A DNA stretch of 64,000 bases from Nymphaea colorata (GCF_008831285.2 NC_045144.1:14745858-14809857); one strand, 5' to 3'; shown: positions 9,760 to 21,141, counted from the stretch's first letter. Program-made: numbers and translations. The notes: generated from the sequence alone by a model not told the origin.

Positions 9760-11790
9760 AACTCTTATTTAAAGCTATTGTAATGAATAATTTACCCTTC
9801 AACTTATTTTGATCAATGAATTTAAAAAATTTTCTTGTTACTGCTATAAATATTGGCCAGATTATATTCTCCTAGGCAGTGAAGTAGCAAGAACAAGACT
9901 ACTAAGTAAAAGCAAAGAAAGATGTTCTAGCATATGTTGATGAAATGAAGAGCACATGGTCAAGATGTGGATAAGACTATTATGTCTGACATTTTGAAAG
10001 ATACAATTAGGAGCATATCCTATATAAACTTGTTGATAAACTCTCCAACAAACACTAAAGCAAAACATATAAAAAAAACCCTAAAAATGCAGATTTTATA
10101 GTTGACTTTTTATTTTCATCTATAGAAGCAATAGGGCCAAAGAATATTTAATAAATTGTTACATATAATGGAAGCAATTGAGCCTGGGTATCGGGCCAGC
10201 CTGGCCCAATAGGTGCTGGGCTTGGAACAACCACTGCCTTAAACCCGAGCTTGGGCCTAACCCGACACCAGAAACCCATGCTCAGGCCTAGCCCCGGCTA
10301 GTTAAATTAAACAAAAAATTAAATATAAAATAAAAAAATTGATATAAAATATTTTTTAATAATAAAATATATTTCATTATGAAAATAAAAATAATATAAA
10401 AAATATATTGGGCCGAATAGGGTTCCGTTGGCCCAACCCGGGCCAGTTTTTTTGGGCCCAAACCCGGGCCCGGTGCCCAGCCTTAGAAGCAATTACAAAA
10501 GGGCAAAATATATTCTTGAATGGATGTATCAAAGCATTTTTATTACATCATGTGTTTCTTATTGCATTGATTTAATGACTGAAGAAGTGGATAGTTTACA
10601 AGACATGACACGTTTCATGAGCAAAACAAGGAAAATTATGAAGTTTATATACAATAAGAAATAAATTTTAGATATAATGAAAACTCATACAAATGGAAAG
10701 GAGCTAACGAGGCCCGATGTGACTAGATTTCCTTCTTACTTTATTTGTTTAGATTCTATTTTAAAACAAAAAGAGGGTTTGAGGTTTATGGTTGACTTGA
10801 ATGAACTGAGACATGTAGAATATGCTGAAAAGGATGATCGAAAAGAGCTAACAAGTCTTATTCAAAACAAATATTCTTGGAGAAAGGGTAAAAAAATAAT
10901 TAGGTTTGTCAAGACATTAATGACAGTGCTGAAGATGATAAATGAGCAAGGGGCCACTCTAGATTGCATATATGAAGAACATGATAGAGCAAAAGAAGCT
11001 ACTCAGAATGTAGGCAAAAAGAAAAAGTAAAAGTATGTGCCATATTGGGGTATACTTGATAACAATGGGTTCTTAACTTGCAAGTCCAATACATGTTGCA
11101 GCAACTTATCTAAATCCTCAATTATTTTGGGATAAAATGGTTAAAATGGATGAAGAGATTCAGAAGGGTCTAAACGTAGTAACAAAAAATACTTCTTATT
11201 GTTGAGGAATTTACATCGGCCCTGAACTACTCAAGTGTCATAATAGAGATTCCACTATATTTCATGAGGGGTTAGCCATGAATCTTCTTTACACTGTGCA
11301 TCCACATAAGTGTCCCAATCTTTCAAGCTTTGATGGTTGGTTAAATATTTTAATTGCAAAGAGATAATTCTTGATTTTATGTTCTTGTTTTTTTAATTTA
11401 TGTTAGATGTTTGGTGGGATATATTTGGATCTTATATACATAGGCTTCAAAATGTAGCAACTAAAATTTTAAGTCAGCCATTCAGGACTTAGCTTATGAA
11501 CGAAATTTGGGTGCATTTGAAGCTGGTAACTCGAAGAAGAGAAATAATTTTTTACCTTTCAAATTGACTGACATAAAGAATGGCTCAAAAATTGAAGAAG
11601 ATAAATGCAGATCGTTTATATATATCATGTGAAAGCATTTCCTAAAAAAGGAAATTTAGACGTCGTGTGCATGATGGAGAACAATTTATTATTAGAAGAA
11701 AATAATGAAGCAAACAGGGGCAGATCAAATGAAGAAGGTAACTCTACTTCATGGGATGAAAATTAAAAACTGATTTTTTTAATGAGGAAT
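9760..11790 (+). pseudogene. hAT transposase core and dimerisation domain remnant
   Basis: Successive motifs match plant hAT transposases. LLFKAIVMNNLPFNLF and AINIGPDYILP lie near 9760-9870, YVDEMKSTWSRCG near 9940-9975, and TIMSDILKDTI near 9980-10015. Then come IVTYNGSN (10156-10179), ITSCVSYCIDLM (10539-10575), TRKIMKFIYN, ELTRPDVTRFPSYF (10701-10743), HVAATYLNPQLFWD (11092-11135), and WWDIFG / VATKILSQPF near 11410-11490 (the conserved W and C-terminal dimerisation segment). Many stops are present. The inserted element at 10181-10485 interrupts the frame between YNGSN and the next motif; deleting it with one target copy would rejoin the frame. Confidence 0.85.
10181..10485. mobile_element. 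305-bp inverted-repeat MITE with 9-bp target duplication, inserted in hAT copy 1
   Basis: GC-rich ends flank an AT-rich middle. The left end reads GAGCCTGGGTATCGGGCC. The reverse complement of the right end reads TAAGGCTGGGCACCGGGCCC. They form imperfect terminal inverted repeats. The element is bracketed by GAAGCAATT at 10172-10180 and 10486-10494. A 9-bp duplication is the signature of Mutator-like elements, so this is most likely a non-autonomous Mutator-type MITE. It holds no coding sequence of its own. The terminal repeats are rich in GGGCC/GGCCC blocks, a pattern common in plant intergenic repeats. Confidence 0.75.
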
Positions 11791-11882
11791 GGCATGATTT
11801 TCGTTTTAATGCCATGATGACTATTGACTTGATTTTTTGTATTAAGGCCATGATGGCTATAAACCACTTTTAGCTGTTACTT

Positions 11883-12800
11883 ATGTTTTCTAGTTGGGGG
11901 AAGAACCCTAGTCGCAAGCCACTGGCAAACGGAGACGTTGCTAAGTGTGAGGACACTGTCAAGTTCCCACTGTGGATTAGACTGCCTGTGTTGGCCACCT
12001 ACCTATGGAACCATCAGGTGTTCCAGGCCCTTGCTCGGTCATTGAGGTGTTGGGGGAGGGGGTCCCTATTATAAATGGATGCCCTCACCAAAACCATGGT
12101 GCATGTGGAATTTGCAAGAACTAGTACATCTGTCCCTCTGGGATTCCTGCCCAAATCGCTTGTGCAAGTTTTTGCAACTGGAGACAAGTCGTTCCACCAA
12201 GAAGTGATTTATGAAGAACGACTAAAGCTCTGCTCAAAATGCAGCGCCACCTTACATTTTACTGAAAACTGCCAAGCCTGATCCGACCAGAAATAGGAGA
12301 ATCTCACCATGCCACTGCCTTCCTCTAGCTCGATAGAAGTTAAAATCCTTCGATGCTTGAACAAGCGAGGAGTGCAGAATATGGGACAAGCCACCACCCA
12401 AAATGTTAAGCCAACCATTCCGAACAAATTCAGAGTCTTAATTCCGCCTTCAAATGAGACTGTAGCGGATCATAATTCGCCAACAGGGCCACCAAACCCC
12501 ATGGCGAGAAGACCTTGGAGACAGCCCAGGTGCTCTCTACTCCCTTCCTGGATGTCCACGCTCTGGTGTCTCTCATAGATGACTGTCCCCGGGTTTTCCC
12601 ACTTTGACTCATGAAGGAACCAAGGCGCGCAATCTGGCAACCTCAGATTTCTCTAACATTTTCACTTTGCCCAGGGAGCCTCAACTTGACTCAAAGAATG
12701 GTAGTACTAGATCCAGGTTATTGCGCAAATCCTATCAATGTGTAGGTAAAAAGAAGTGAAACCTTTCGCAGCATGATGCTCCCACAGAGCGGAAGAGTGC
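11883..12800 (+). pseudogene. LINE ORF1 (Gag-like, DUF4283 and zinc knuckle) remnant
   Basis: KFPLWIRLPVLATYLWNHQV followed by FQALARSLRCWGRG matches the plant LINE ORF1 motif (PxWVRLPxLPLxLWxxxxLxxIAxxIG). ARTSTSVPLGFLPKSLVQVF and YEERLKLCSKCSATLHFTENC follow. The last holds a perfect CX2CX4HX4C zinc knuckle at 12231-12272. The knuckle binds element RNA in the family. A stop at 12072 and another just after the knuckle break the frame, and the N-terminal half of ORF1 is missing. Downstream sequence to about 12800 is likely the low-complexity C-terminal part. Confidence 0.75.
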
Positions 12801-13195
12801 TAGGAAGCCTCTTCAGGAGGTATGTAATTTTGCTCCCAATTACCAGCTACATGATTTAAATACCGGGAGAGGGCACCATCAAATGAATGTCTGCTGAGTG
12901 TGGAAAGACAAGTTGATGGTAATTCACAGGAGTTTGTGGAGAATGATAATCGAGCTTCCCAACCCCCAGATCTAGTTGGGGGGTGGGGGGGAGTCCTCGA
13001 AGTCGACAGACATGGACCTGGTGGCCACCATCTCCGCCAATGGCTTGCATGCAGAAACCACACCTCATTACCACAAGTGCTATGTAGACCTGACTTGCTA
13101 CGGTGGAGGGCAATCTGATCGTCCAAAGGGATGATAATTTGGACATGGAAGGGCAGCATCTCTCAGATTTCAAAGTTACTAAAATCTCTATGCAA
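12800..13195 (+). other. Probable LINE continuation up to the copia insertion
   Basis: No motif is recognisable by eye. It lies between the LINE ORF1 remnant and a copia 3' LTR, and LINE sequence resumes beyond the copia element at about 17205. A G-rich stretch (GGGGGGTGGGGGGG-like) is at 12976-12992. Confidence 0.4.
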
Positions 13196-13445
13196 TAGAT
13201 GTATATGTGCAAGAAGAAGAGGTCTTGAGTAAGACCATAGAAATAGAGAGAGAATAAAAGGCAATAGTGATTTTTCATTCCTTTTCAATATATGTGTGTG
13301 TGTGTGTGTACAGAATTATATACGGTACATGGGTATTTTTCTCACGACTATTTGTTGGTGGGGTACAGCTGTAACGCAGCTGGCTTGGTGGTGTACAACT
13401 GTGACGCATCCAATGCTGCTGAGTCCTTGAAACTCTTCTTCAACA
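13195..13445 (-). repeat. 3' LTR of copia-1
   Basis: On the minus strand a purine tract (AACTTGAAGGGGAG, 13459-13446) is followed directly by TGTTGAAGAAG, the expected TG start of an LTR, at 13445. A TATATAA box lies inside at about 13316-13322. A TG microsatellite (13291-13309) is also inside. The inner edge near 13195 is approximate because no second LTR is available to compare. Confidence 0.6.
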
Positions 13446-13452
13446 CTCCCCT

Positions 13453-14345
13453 TCAAGTTGGTTCTCTAATTTCCCACAATCCCAACTTTTTCAACAGTCT
13501 GCTGAATACTGCTTTGCTTACTATTTTTGTTAAAAATTCTGCTAGCTGCATCTTTCTTGTAACATATTGTGTACAAATGGTACTTGTTTTGATTTTCTTC
13601 CTGATGAAATGACAATTTACCTCGATGTACTTCATTCTCTCATGAAACACATGATTGTTGCTGATGTAAATGGCTGTCTGATTATCATAGAAAAAGTTTA
13701 TTGGCAGCTTCACTTGAACTCTCATATCATTTACCAATTATTTGATCCACATGAACTCACACACAACTAGGGCCATTGCATGGTATTCTAATTCTGCACT
13801 TGATCGGGCCTCTACAACATGCTTCTTGTTTTTCCAAGACATCAAATTGCCACCCATGAAGCAATATTATCCTGATGTTGAACGTTTGTCATTAGGGTTG
13901 CCGGCCCGGTCGGCATCAGTGTATCCACATATTCCAGATTATCAGTTCTTTGAAATAGTTTCCCTTTGCCTGGTATTTTCCATGAGGTATCTAATTATCC
14001 TGTGTGCGGCTTTTAGATGTGAATTCTTTGGGTCGTGCATGAACTGGCTTAGTAAATTTACTGAATGTGTAATATCAGGTTTAGTGTTTGTAAGGTATAT
14101 GAGTTTACCAATCTCTCATTGGTACATGTGCTTGTCTATACATGTCTCATCTTCTCCTTCACTATATAGTTTCAAATTCAGTTCCATTAAGGTATCTACC
14201 CCCTTTCATTCAGTCATACCTATAGTTTTAAGCAGGTCCATCACGTATTTCCTTTGACAAATGAATACTCCATCTTTGAAGTGTGAAACTTCTGTGCCAA
14301 GGAAGTAGTGAGCTATTCCCAAGGTATCTTATTTCTCACTTGTTA
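13453..14345 (-). pseudogene. Copia-1 RT C-terminus and RNase H remnant
   Basis: After the deletion join the minus strand reads LGIAHYFLGTEVSHFKDGVF, then KLIYLTNTKPDITHSVNLLS, GYTDADRAGNPNDKRSTSGY, SWKNKKHVVEARSSAELEYH and NHVFHERMKYIEVNCHFIRK. This is the standard order for copia RT tail and RNase H (Y-x-D-A-D-W-A-G, K-K-Q-x-x-V-A-R-S-S-x-E-A-E-Y, K-H-I-E-x-D-x-H-F-x-R). The W of DADWAG is R here. Stops occur in several places. Confidence 0.85.
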
Positions 14346-14649
14346 TTATATTTTATCTTGTAGGTCCATCAACAACCAACTGGTTATTTTTCCTTCTAAT
14401 AGTTTCACTAACTCCCATGTTTTATTTTTCTCCAAAGCAGATAATTCCTCCTTCATTGCGCTGCACAATTCACTTCTAGTTCTAACTTCCTCATAACTTT
14501 ATGGCTCTGTTTGTATGTATAACTTAGACAACTAGTCTTTGTATCTGTATGATATTTCATTGGGCAGTTTGCTGCCTACTTAGTTGTTGTCGTGTTTTTG
14601 GAGTAATAAGTGTAGTATTTGACAAAATATGTTGGGGGATACTTATTCT

Positions 14650-15660
14650 ACTTGACCTTCTCAACTAAGCCACTTCTCTGTTTGTTGTCCCAACATTTTG
14701 TTCTGACTGTTAATATCTATTGGTTGGTTTTCGTGAATTTGACTGCTATTGTCTGGGGTATCATTCTCACTCACTACTAGTAGGGGGGCTGTCATGGTAG
14801 GTATGATAGTTTGCTCCTCCTTACTAAAGACATCTATGTCAATATGTAGATAATAAGGTTGATTCTCTATGAATTTTACATCTCTAGAGAAGTATACCTT
14901 TTCTCCTTTTGGGTCAAAACATTTGTATCCTTTCTTTCCATAGGGATAACCCAAAAATATGCATTTGATTTCTCATTTTTCCAATTTATTTCTATCCTGC
15001 TCTTGACGATGTACATAACAGGTACTTCAAAATAGCTTTAGATGGTTTACAACTATAGGTTTATTCTTGACTATGGATAAAGGGCTATTCCCCCTTAATT
15101 TTTTGCTCATTGTCCTGTGTATTACATGACAAGCACATGCAACTGCTTCTGGCCAAAAAATAACATGAACATTTATTTCAAACAGAAATGACCTAGCTAC
15201 ATTTAGCAAGTGTCTATTCCTTCTCTCACATGCCCCGTTTTGTTGAGATGTACCTGGACATGTGGTCTGACGTTCTATTCCCCTTTCTTTTGTGATTTTT
15301 TCAAAACTTGTATTTAGATACTCTCTTCCATCAATTGAACTTATTGTTTTGATTGCCATATTGGGTCTCTATCAAGCAATATAAATTTTTGGAGCAAGTG
15401 AAAGTTTCACTTTTCTTATTCATGAAATAAATCTACATCATTTTGGATTTGTCATCTACAAATATCACAAAGTACCTATGCCTGTGATATCCACGTATGG
15501 GTGTAGGTTCCCAGACATTAGTGTGGACCAAATCAAAACAAATATCAGAATTACTTTTAGAGTTGGAAAAAGGTAATCTGGTCATCTATGCAGTAATGCA
15601 TGCATACCAATTATTTACTACAAAATTCAATTTTGGAAACATGGTTTTTAAAACCATATT
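14650..15660 (-). pseudogene. Copia-1 integrase remnant
   Basis: AIKTISSIDGREYLNTSFEK with TTCPGTSQQNGACERRNRHL at 15350-15210 hold the second D region and the catalytic E context (TPQQNGxxERKNR) of copia integrase. HRTMSKKLRGNSPLSIV, GYPYGKKGYKCFDPKGEKVY and FSRDVKFIEN follow as the C-terminal GKKGY region. The zinc-binding and first-D regions are poorly preserved at about 15400-15700. The frame has several stops. Confidence 0.85.
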
Positions 15661-16019
15661 GGATGGGTGTCCCATGTGTTGATGACAAAGATTAGCTTCT
15701 TCAGTTGAGTCCACTGCTAACTAGGCTGACGTTTGTTGACAGATGTTTAATGAATATAGCCCGTTAGTTTTTGTTCCTTCACAAATCATCTAGTCATCCT
15801 CTCATGGTTGTAATCTAGTACAATCGCCCTCTTTCTACATAATATTGTATAACAGTTTCATTCTTTTGTCAACTTACTTATCGATAACAGACTAGCATAG
15901 CATCTAGGAACATACAACACATCTCTAAGCACATAATTTTCAGCAAGGTAAACAAAACCACAACCTTAACTACTACAAAATTTCCATTTGCTATTTTTAT
16001 TGATGATATCATGCTAGGT

Positions 16020-16090
16020 CAGAAATCAAATAACATATCTCTGTTGTTAACCATGTGATCTATTGCTCCACGATCTCCTACCCACTCTAA
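16020..16090 (-). pseudogene. Copia-1 protease active-site remnant
   Basis: The minus strand reads WVGDRGAIDHMVNNRDMLFD, aligned with the copia protease W-I-x-D-S/T-G-A-T-D-H-M. The catalytic D and G are kept, but the conserved Ser/Thr is Arg (DRGA). Just upstream on the minus strand, near 16280-16335, lies a Gag zinc knuckle CLFCKKSGHTRDRY whose final Cys is Tyr and which is followed by a stop. Confidence 0.75.
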
Positions 16091-16341
16091 TGTGCTAGAA
16101 CATACAATAAACAACTAAGACGAGTTAGAGTTATCCTTAAGTTTTTTCTATTCTGTATTTATCGCCAGGTTTGAAAAGATAATTTGTCACAAAAGCTTTG
16201 TGGGTACCTTCATGCTATCTTCTCTTGGCTGGTTTGGTGTACATTGCCCTCTTCCTCTACTGGGACATCCATGCAAGTTTCAGTACCGATCTCTGGTATG
16301 TCCTGACTTCTTACAAAATAAGCATATCATTTGAGACTTTC

Positions 16342-17201
16342 TCAACCGTAAATATTTTTATTTTTTGCTAAGAATTCAAGCTTCTTAGTATTGACCGGGG
16401 TTTCTACTCTTGTTCGAAATAAAACTGGCATTGCAGCTTGTTCTTCTTGGACATCAGTCTCGTTTGTTATTGCATTCCTGCATGTTTCTTCATGATGTAT
16501 GATTGAGCATACATTGTTAAACGATGGCAAAGGATGCATCATCAATATTTGGCTACGCAGGTTATCGAATTCCTGGCTGAGACTTGCAAGCAGCTTAAAC
16601 ACTTTGTCTTCCTCAGCCTTCTGTTTCATGACTTCTAGATCTGGATTTAGGGGTCGATGTTGGGCGAGTTCATCCTACATTGCCTTCAAAGAACTCAGTT
16701 ATAGATGGAATGGTCGATCTCCCTTTGTGAGTTTTGAGATTTCATGTTGGAGTTGATACACTATCACCAGATTTTGACGTTCTCCATAGATCTCGGCTAG
16801 TGAATCTCATATTTCTTTGGCTTCAGAAAACCCTCCGCTATTGATGGCTCAATGGAGTTCAAAAAACATGACATTACTATCTGATCATTTGCCTCCTAAT
16901 CTTCATAGCCTGGATCTTCCTTTCACGGGGCTTTAATCTTGTCGTTATATAGCCTAGCTTTGATTTTCCACACAGGTCTGCACTGTTGCTGCAGGAAAAC
17001 AGGGAGAGAGTTCCACCCATTTTTTATGTTTATCTCAGTCCAAATCCTAGTTTTCAGGTTCTTGAACTTATGGAGCTTAGTCACTCTTTCAAACCCGAAC
17101 ATGTCCAAGGACCGATCTGCCTTCTGGGTTATTTCAACTGCATATGAAATGAAAGAGAAAAAAAAGGCTTCCCTACCCCGCCGGTGATTTGATGTTTCCA
17201 T
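16342..17201 (-). pseudogene. Copia-1 gag remnant
   Basis: Starts METSNHRRGREAFFFSFIS at 17201. CRPVWKIKARLYNDKIKAP, SLAEIYGERQNLVIVYQLQH, MKQKAEEDKVFKLLASLSQE, FDNLRSQILMMHPLPSFNNV and CSIIHHEET follow, the UBN2-type Gag order of plant copia elements. Gag forms the virus-like particle. The frame is broken at about 16920 and again upstream of 16629, with several stops between. Confidence 0.8.
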
Positions 17202-17204
17202 GGG

Positions 17205-18079
17205 TTTATCTCTTCAAATGGCCTCAGCATAGTGGATGATCCCAACTGCAGCTTTAGATTTCGTAATAACAAAAGCACTTGAGAGTCTTATAATCTTATT
17301 CATTGCCATTTGGACTAGGCCCTCATCAACTGGGACTGGGATGAGCTAACGAGATGGCCACCTAGGCTGAAGTACCCTCCCCCCCCCCCCCCCCAGCATC
17401 TCAGACCACAATGCCTTGATGCTATCAGTTCTGGAATCCAAGTCCCAGGCTAGCGGGTGAGGCTTGTTTTGCTTCTTTATCTGTTGGATGCTTAGAAATG
17501 GTTGCAGGGAGGTTTTTGGTGCAGCATGGTCCTATGAATCCAGAGGTTGTCTCATGATACACTTAGTTTCCAAGTTAGAGATTATCTGGAAACACATGGC
17601 GACATGGAATACCAATGCGTTTGGCCACACTAGAAAACAACTTGCAAGCCTGGAAAAGGAATTAGACAGCCTTCAAGGAGGACTGCGACATGCAGACGCT
17701 GGGGATGGTGGCTGGGAACTCTTTCTGCACAAGGAGTTGCAAGAAACCCTTGAAGAAGACTATCTACTATGAAGGTAGAAATCACGAATAGTGAGGGAGG
17801 TCGAAAGGCCAAGTTCTTACAGGCTAGAGCAAAATCCAGATTCAATAGGAATTCTATCCCCTACCTTGTCATTGGGGCAAACATGGTGACAGACTTAAAT
17901 CAAATCCACCAGGCCTATTCCAATTTCTTGAGGATTTCTATAAGGTTGATGAGTCTGTGGAAACTGCACTCCTTGGTAGACCCATTCATGATGACTAGGT
18001 TGGACAGGCAGACTTCGAATCCAGAACGACAAAGCTCCAAATTCTGACAGAAAAACATTGAATCCCACAATGACAAAGC
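17205..18079 (+). pseudogene. LINE ORF2 fragment (endonuclease C-terminus to RT linker)
   Basis: Reads LIHCHLD-x-ALINWDWDELT then RWPPRLKY and, after a frameshift, SDHNALMLSVLESKSQA, the end of an APE-type endonuclease (the SDHxPL motif). KLEIIWKHMATWNTNAFGHT, KQLASLEKELDSLQGG, LQETLEEDYLLWKVEI and KAKFLQARAKSRFNRNSIPY match the linker between endonuclease and RT in plant L1 elements. FEDFYKVDESVETALLGRPI follows in another frame, and the copy stops at ESHNDKA, just where KAPGPDGF of RT would begin. There the LTR of copia-2 starts. A 16-C run at 17379-17394 lies in the endonuclease part. It is probably the same LINE as the ORF1 at 11.9 kb. Confidence 0.8.
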
Positions 18080-18316
18080 TGATAAATTGTAACATGAGGA
18101 ATAGGCACAATATGCAACGAGAGGAACAGAGAAGAAAAGAGTATAATGTCGTGCTTTAACTATGAATAATCTACAAGATTATATAGAGTCAGTGGATAAG
18201 AATCAGCAACGTTCATATCCCTGATTTCACGCAAGTATAACAACATACTAGAAATAAGGTCATCCTTCCTAATTTTGTGCGATCTCCTAATCCGTTACAA
18301 ATTGTAACATCCATCA
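18080..18316 (-). repeat. 3' LTR of copia-2 (237 bp)
   Basis: The minus strand shows the purine tract AACTTGAGGGGGAG (18330-18317), then TGATGGATGTTACAATTTG at 18316. The LTR ends GTTACAATTTATCA at 18080, so it has TG...CA ends with short inverted repeats. A TATATAA promoter box lies inside at about 18179-18190. The 5 bases outside the end, 18075-18079, are AAAGC and would be the target duplication if the far end were present. Confidence 0.75.
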
Positions 18317-18359
18317 CTCCCCCTCAAGTTGGTGCTCTAGGATTGATGAGACCCACTTG

Positions 18360-19790
18360 CATCTGAATTTGATGAACGAGTCCTTTCTCGATGCCTTAGT
18401 AAATATGTCCGCATTCAGTATCTATTTGCTTAGTACAAATCTCTTTTCTTTGGATCTTCTCTCGAACAACATGGCAATCAATTTCTATATGTTTCATTCT
18501 TTTGTGAAACACTGGATTTGTAGAAATGTGGATTGTTGCTTGATTGTCACAATGCAATTCCATTGGTTGGTGATGAATAATTCCAATATCATTAAGAATG
18601 TATCTTATCCAAGTCATCTCGCAAGAGGTCAATGTCATTGCTCTATATTCGACTTCTGTTGAAGACCTCGAAACAGTTGTTTGTTTCTTAACTTTTCATG
18701 ATATTAGGCTTTCCCCAATGAAAATGCAAAAACCTAAAGTGGATCTCTTTGTCATTGGGCAAGATGCCCAATCAGAATTGCAAAAGGCTTTGATCCACAT
18801 GTCACTATAGGATGACAATAGAACCCCATAACTTGTTGTGGACTTGATGTATCGAAGGATCCTGAAGGCTGCCTCTAAGTGTGTTGTTCTTGACTGCGAA
18901 ATGAACTGACTCAACATGTGAACACTGTACAAAATATTGGGTCGTGTAATGGTTAGATAGACCAAACAACCAATTATCATCCTATGAAATGTGGGTCTTC
19001 TAATGATTACCCCCTCTCATCATCCCAATTTAAATGTTGCTCCATGGGTGTTTCACTAGGTTTGGCACCACTGTATCTGGCTTTATGTAAGGCATCCAAC
19101 ATGTACTTTTTTTGGTATAAAAATATTCATTTCTTGGATTGAGCTACTTCAACGCCCAAAAAATATCTTAATTCTCTCAAATTCTTCAACTAAAACTTAC
19201 TATTGAGGATGACTTTCAATTTTTTGATGGCATCACGATTGTCTCCTGCGATGATTATGTCATCAACATACACAATGATGAAAATACTGCCTTGTTTATT
19301 GATATGAGAAAACAAGGAATAATCTGCCTTAGATTGAGAGAAGCCAAGTTGTTCGAGAGTCTTTGTAAATTTAAAAAACCAGTTGCGAGATGACTGTTTG
19401 AGACCATATATATAGAGTTTTTTAGCCAACACACCTTATTCCCCCCTATCGAATAAAGCCAAGAGGAAGCGTCATGTAGACTTCTTCACGTAGATCACCA
19501 TGGAGGAAAGCATTGTTGACATCAATTTGATAAAGACTCCAAACATTGATGGCTGCAATAGATAAAAGACATCGAATGGAGGTAGTTTTAGTGACTGGAG
19601 GCAAACTCTGTGTAATAGATTCATTCTGTTTGGGTATACCCCTTAGCGACAAGGCAAGCCTTATAATGCTCGATGGTACCATTTGCATGATATTTGATTT
19701 TATATACCCATCAACAGCCAATAGAATGTATACCTGGTGGGACAGAAACCACATCCCAAGCGTTAACATCCAAAATTTTTCTACATTAGA
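18360..19790 (-). pseudogene. Copia-2 reverse transcriptase and RNase H remnant
   Basis: KTTSIRCLLSIAAINVWSLY followed by QIDVNNAFLHGDLREEVYM matches the copia RT core. LYIYGLKQSSRNWFFKF follows, then the catalytic IIVYVDDIIIAGDN near 19250-19290 and KLIYLTITRP-like LVYLTITRPNILYSVHMLSQ. RNase H motifs are SDWASCPMTKRSTLGFCIFI and HCDNQATIHISTNPVFHKRM. Stops and frameshifts break it at about 19440, 19180 and 18690. YVDD is intact, so the damage is in the frame rather than the catalytic site. Confidence 0.9.
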
Positions 19791-21141
19791 ATAGAAGCAA
19801 TGTCAAAATTTTACAACAGAATCGTAAAAAATTACAATTTCAAAGCCAATTTCAAATCTAAACACAATTTAGTTTCAAATCATAAATTTGACTTGTGACA
19901 TGAATCCGAAAGCAAGATTACGAGTCCAAACTAGATCCAAATTAGGATTTGGAATTCAAATCCAATTACAAATGTCATTTGAAATCGATATCCAATTACA
20001 AATTCAAATTTTGATTTAAATCCGAGAATTGGATCTAATTCAGTCTAGAATGCTAAGTGGAACCCATGTGTGGGTCCTACCTAGCTCGTGTAGTCAGAAG
20101 CCCACCCAAGAAGTCACACACCCCCTTTTCCAAAAATATCTTCCCTCAATTAAATAAAAAAATCATTTTCAAAAGAAAATGAATAAGGTTTCATAGGAAA
20201 AGAGAGACATTAATCTCTCTCTCCCCCTTAATTAAAGAAAAATTAAATTTCAAAGAAGCAATAAGTGTTAGAATTAAACTCACCTAACCTACTTAATCCA
20301 AGTAGGTTTGACCTGGGTGCACCCAAATGTGGTGTCAATTTCAACTAGGCTTAGTCAACATGACCTCAACTGAGTTAAAAGGGTATGCCTGTCCCACGAC
20401 CAAATTAGTGGACAAAAATATACCTTGACCATATCGAATCCACATTGACTAAACTCAGTCAAAGTACAATTTAGCTTAATTAAGAGCTTTCTTAGCTCAA
20501 ATTTATCAAATTATCCCAAGCAAAATTAAATTACTCGCAAGTGAATTTTGACTTTGATCAATTGTTTAAATTTGACCAATCTCAACAATTTTGTCTTTAT
20601 ATGATTAAATTGAGATTATAAAACCTAAATTAGGATTTTATGAAAGGTAAATATACATTTGGATTTGCCAAATACATAAATCAAATATCAAATTGAAATT
20701 CAATATTTCAAACCAAGGTTTGATTCAATAGAAATCTATCTCCAATCAAGTTATGGATGAAGATACCATTTTTGAACCAAATTTGATAGAATTTCTAAAT
20801 TTTATTCAAATTTTAATTGAATTGCCATAATTAAATAACATTTAGAGCTTAATGGCTAGGTTTTAACCTAATAAGATCACCTTCAAACAAAAAATAAAAT
20901 AAAATAAAATAAGGCAAAACCTTGTGCGAGGACATTTTTGTCTAAAATTTTGGTAAAAGTTGCACTGCTAGATCCAAACCAAGGTAGACCACGCCAAGCC
21001 CAACCCACCTAGCTTGTGTAAATGGGCTAGGTGTGATCAACTATGATCATTTAAACCCTACTTAACTCATTTTACAAGTCCCTAAAATCTTAAGTAAATT
21101 TCTAAGGTGAATTAAGAAGGTTGTTGAACCCATCATCTCCT

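Larger units (their letters stand above)
9375..11790 (+). mobile_element. hAT-family DNA transposon relic (copy 1)
   Basis: A BED-finger region, a DUF659-type core and a C-terminal dimerisation region are readable in order along the plus strand, broken by stops and frameshifts and by a small inserted element at 10181-10485. hAT transposases cut and paste their element and make 8-bp target duplications. Terminal inverted repeats could not be fixed by eye, so the outer limits are those of the recognisable coding part. A related copy lies in the opposite orientation at 28.2-30.3 kb. Confidence 0.85.
13195..17201 (-). mobile_element. Ty1/copia retrotransposon (copia-1), RT-deleted
   Basis: The minus strand carries gag (17201-16342), protease (about 16090-16020), integrase (about 15660-14650), an abrupt join, then the end of RT and RNase H (14340-13453), a purine-rich tract and the 3' LTR. 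The reverse transcriptase core with its catalytic YVDD box is absent. No 5' LTR or primer binding site is visible ahead of gag; LINE sequence begins almost directly there. The element is inserted in, or replaces part of, a plus-strand LINE. Confidence 0.9.
18080..19800 (-). mobile_element. Ty1/copia retrotransposon (copia-2), 5' part missing
   Basis: The minus strand holds RT from about 19790, RNase H, a purine tract and a 3' LTR. Gag, protease and integrase are absent. The RT is cut near 19790, next to a TGTCAAAATT that could be the edge of a later insertion at 19801. The 3' LTR abuts LINE sequence at 18079. Confidence 0.9.
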
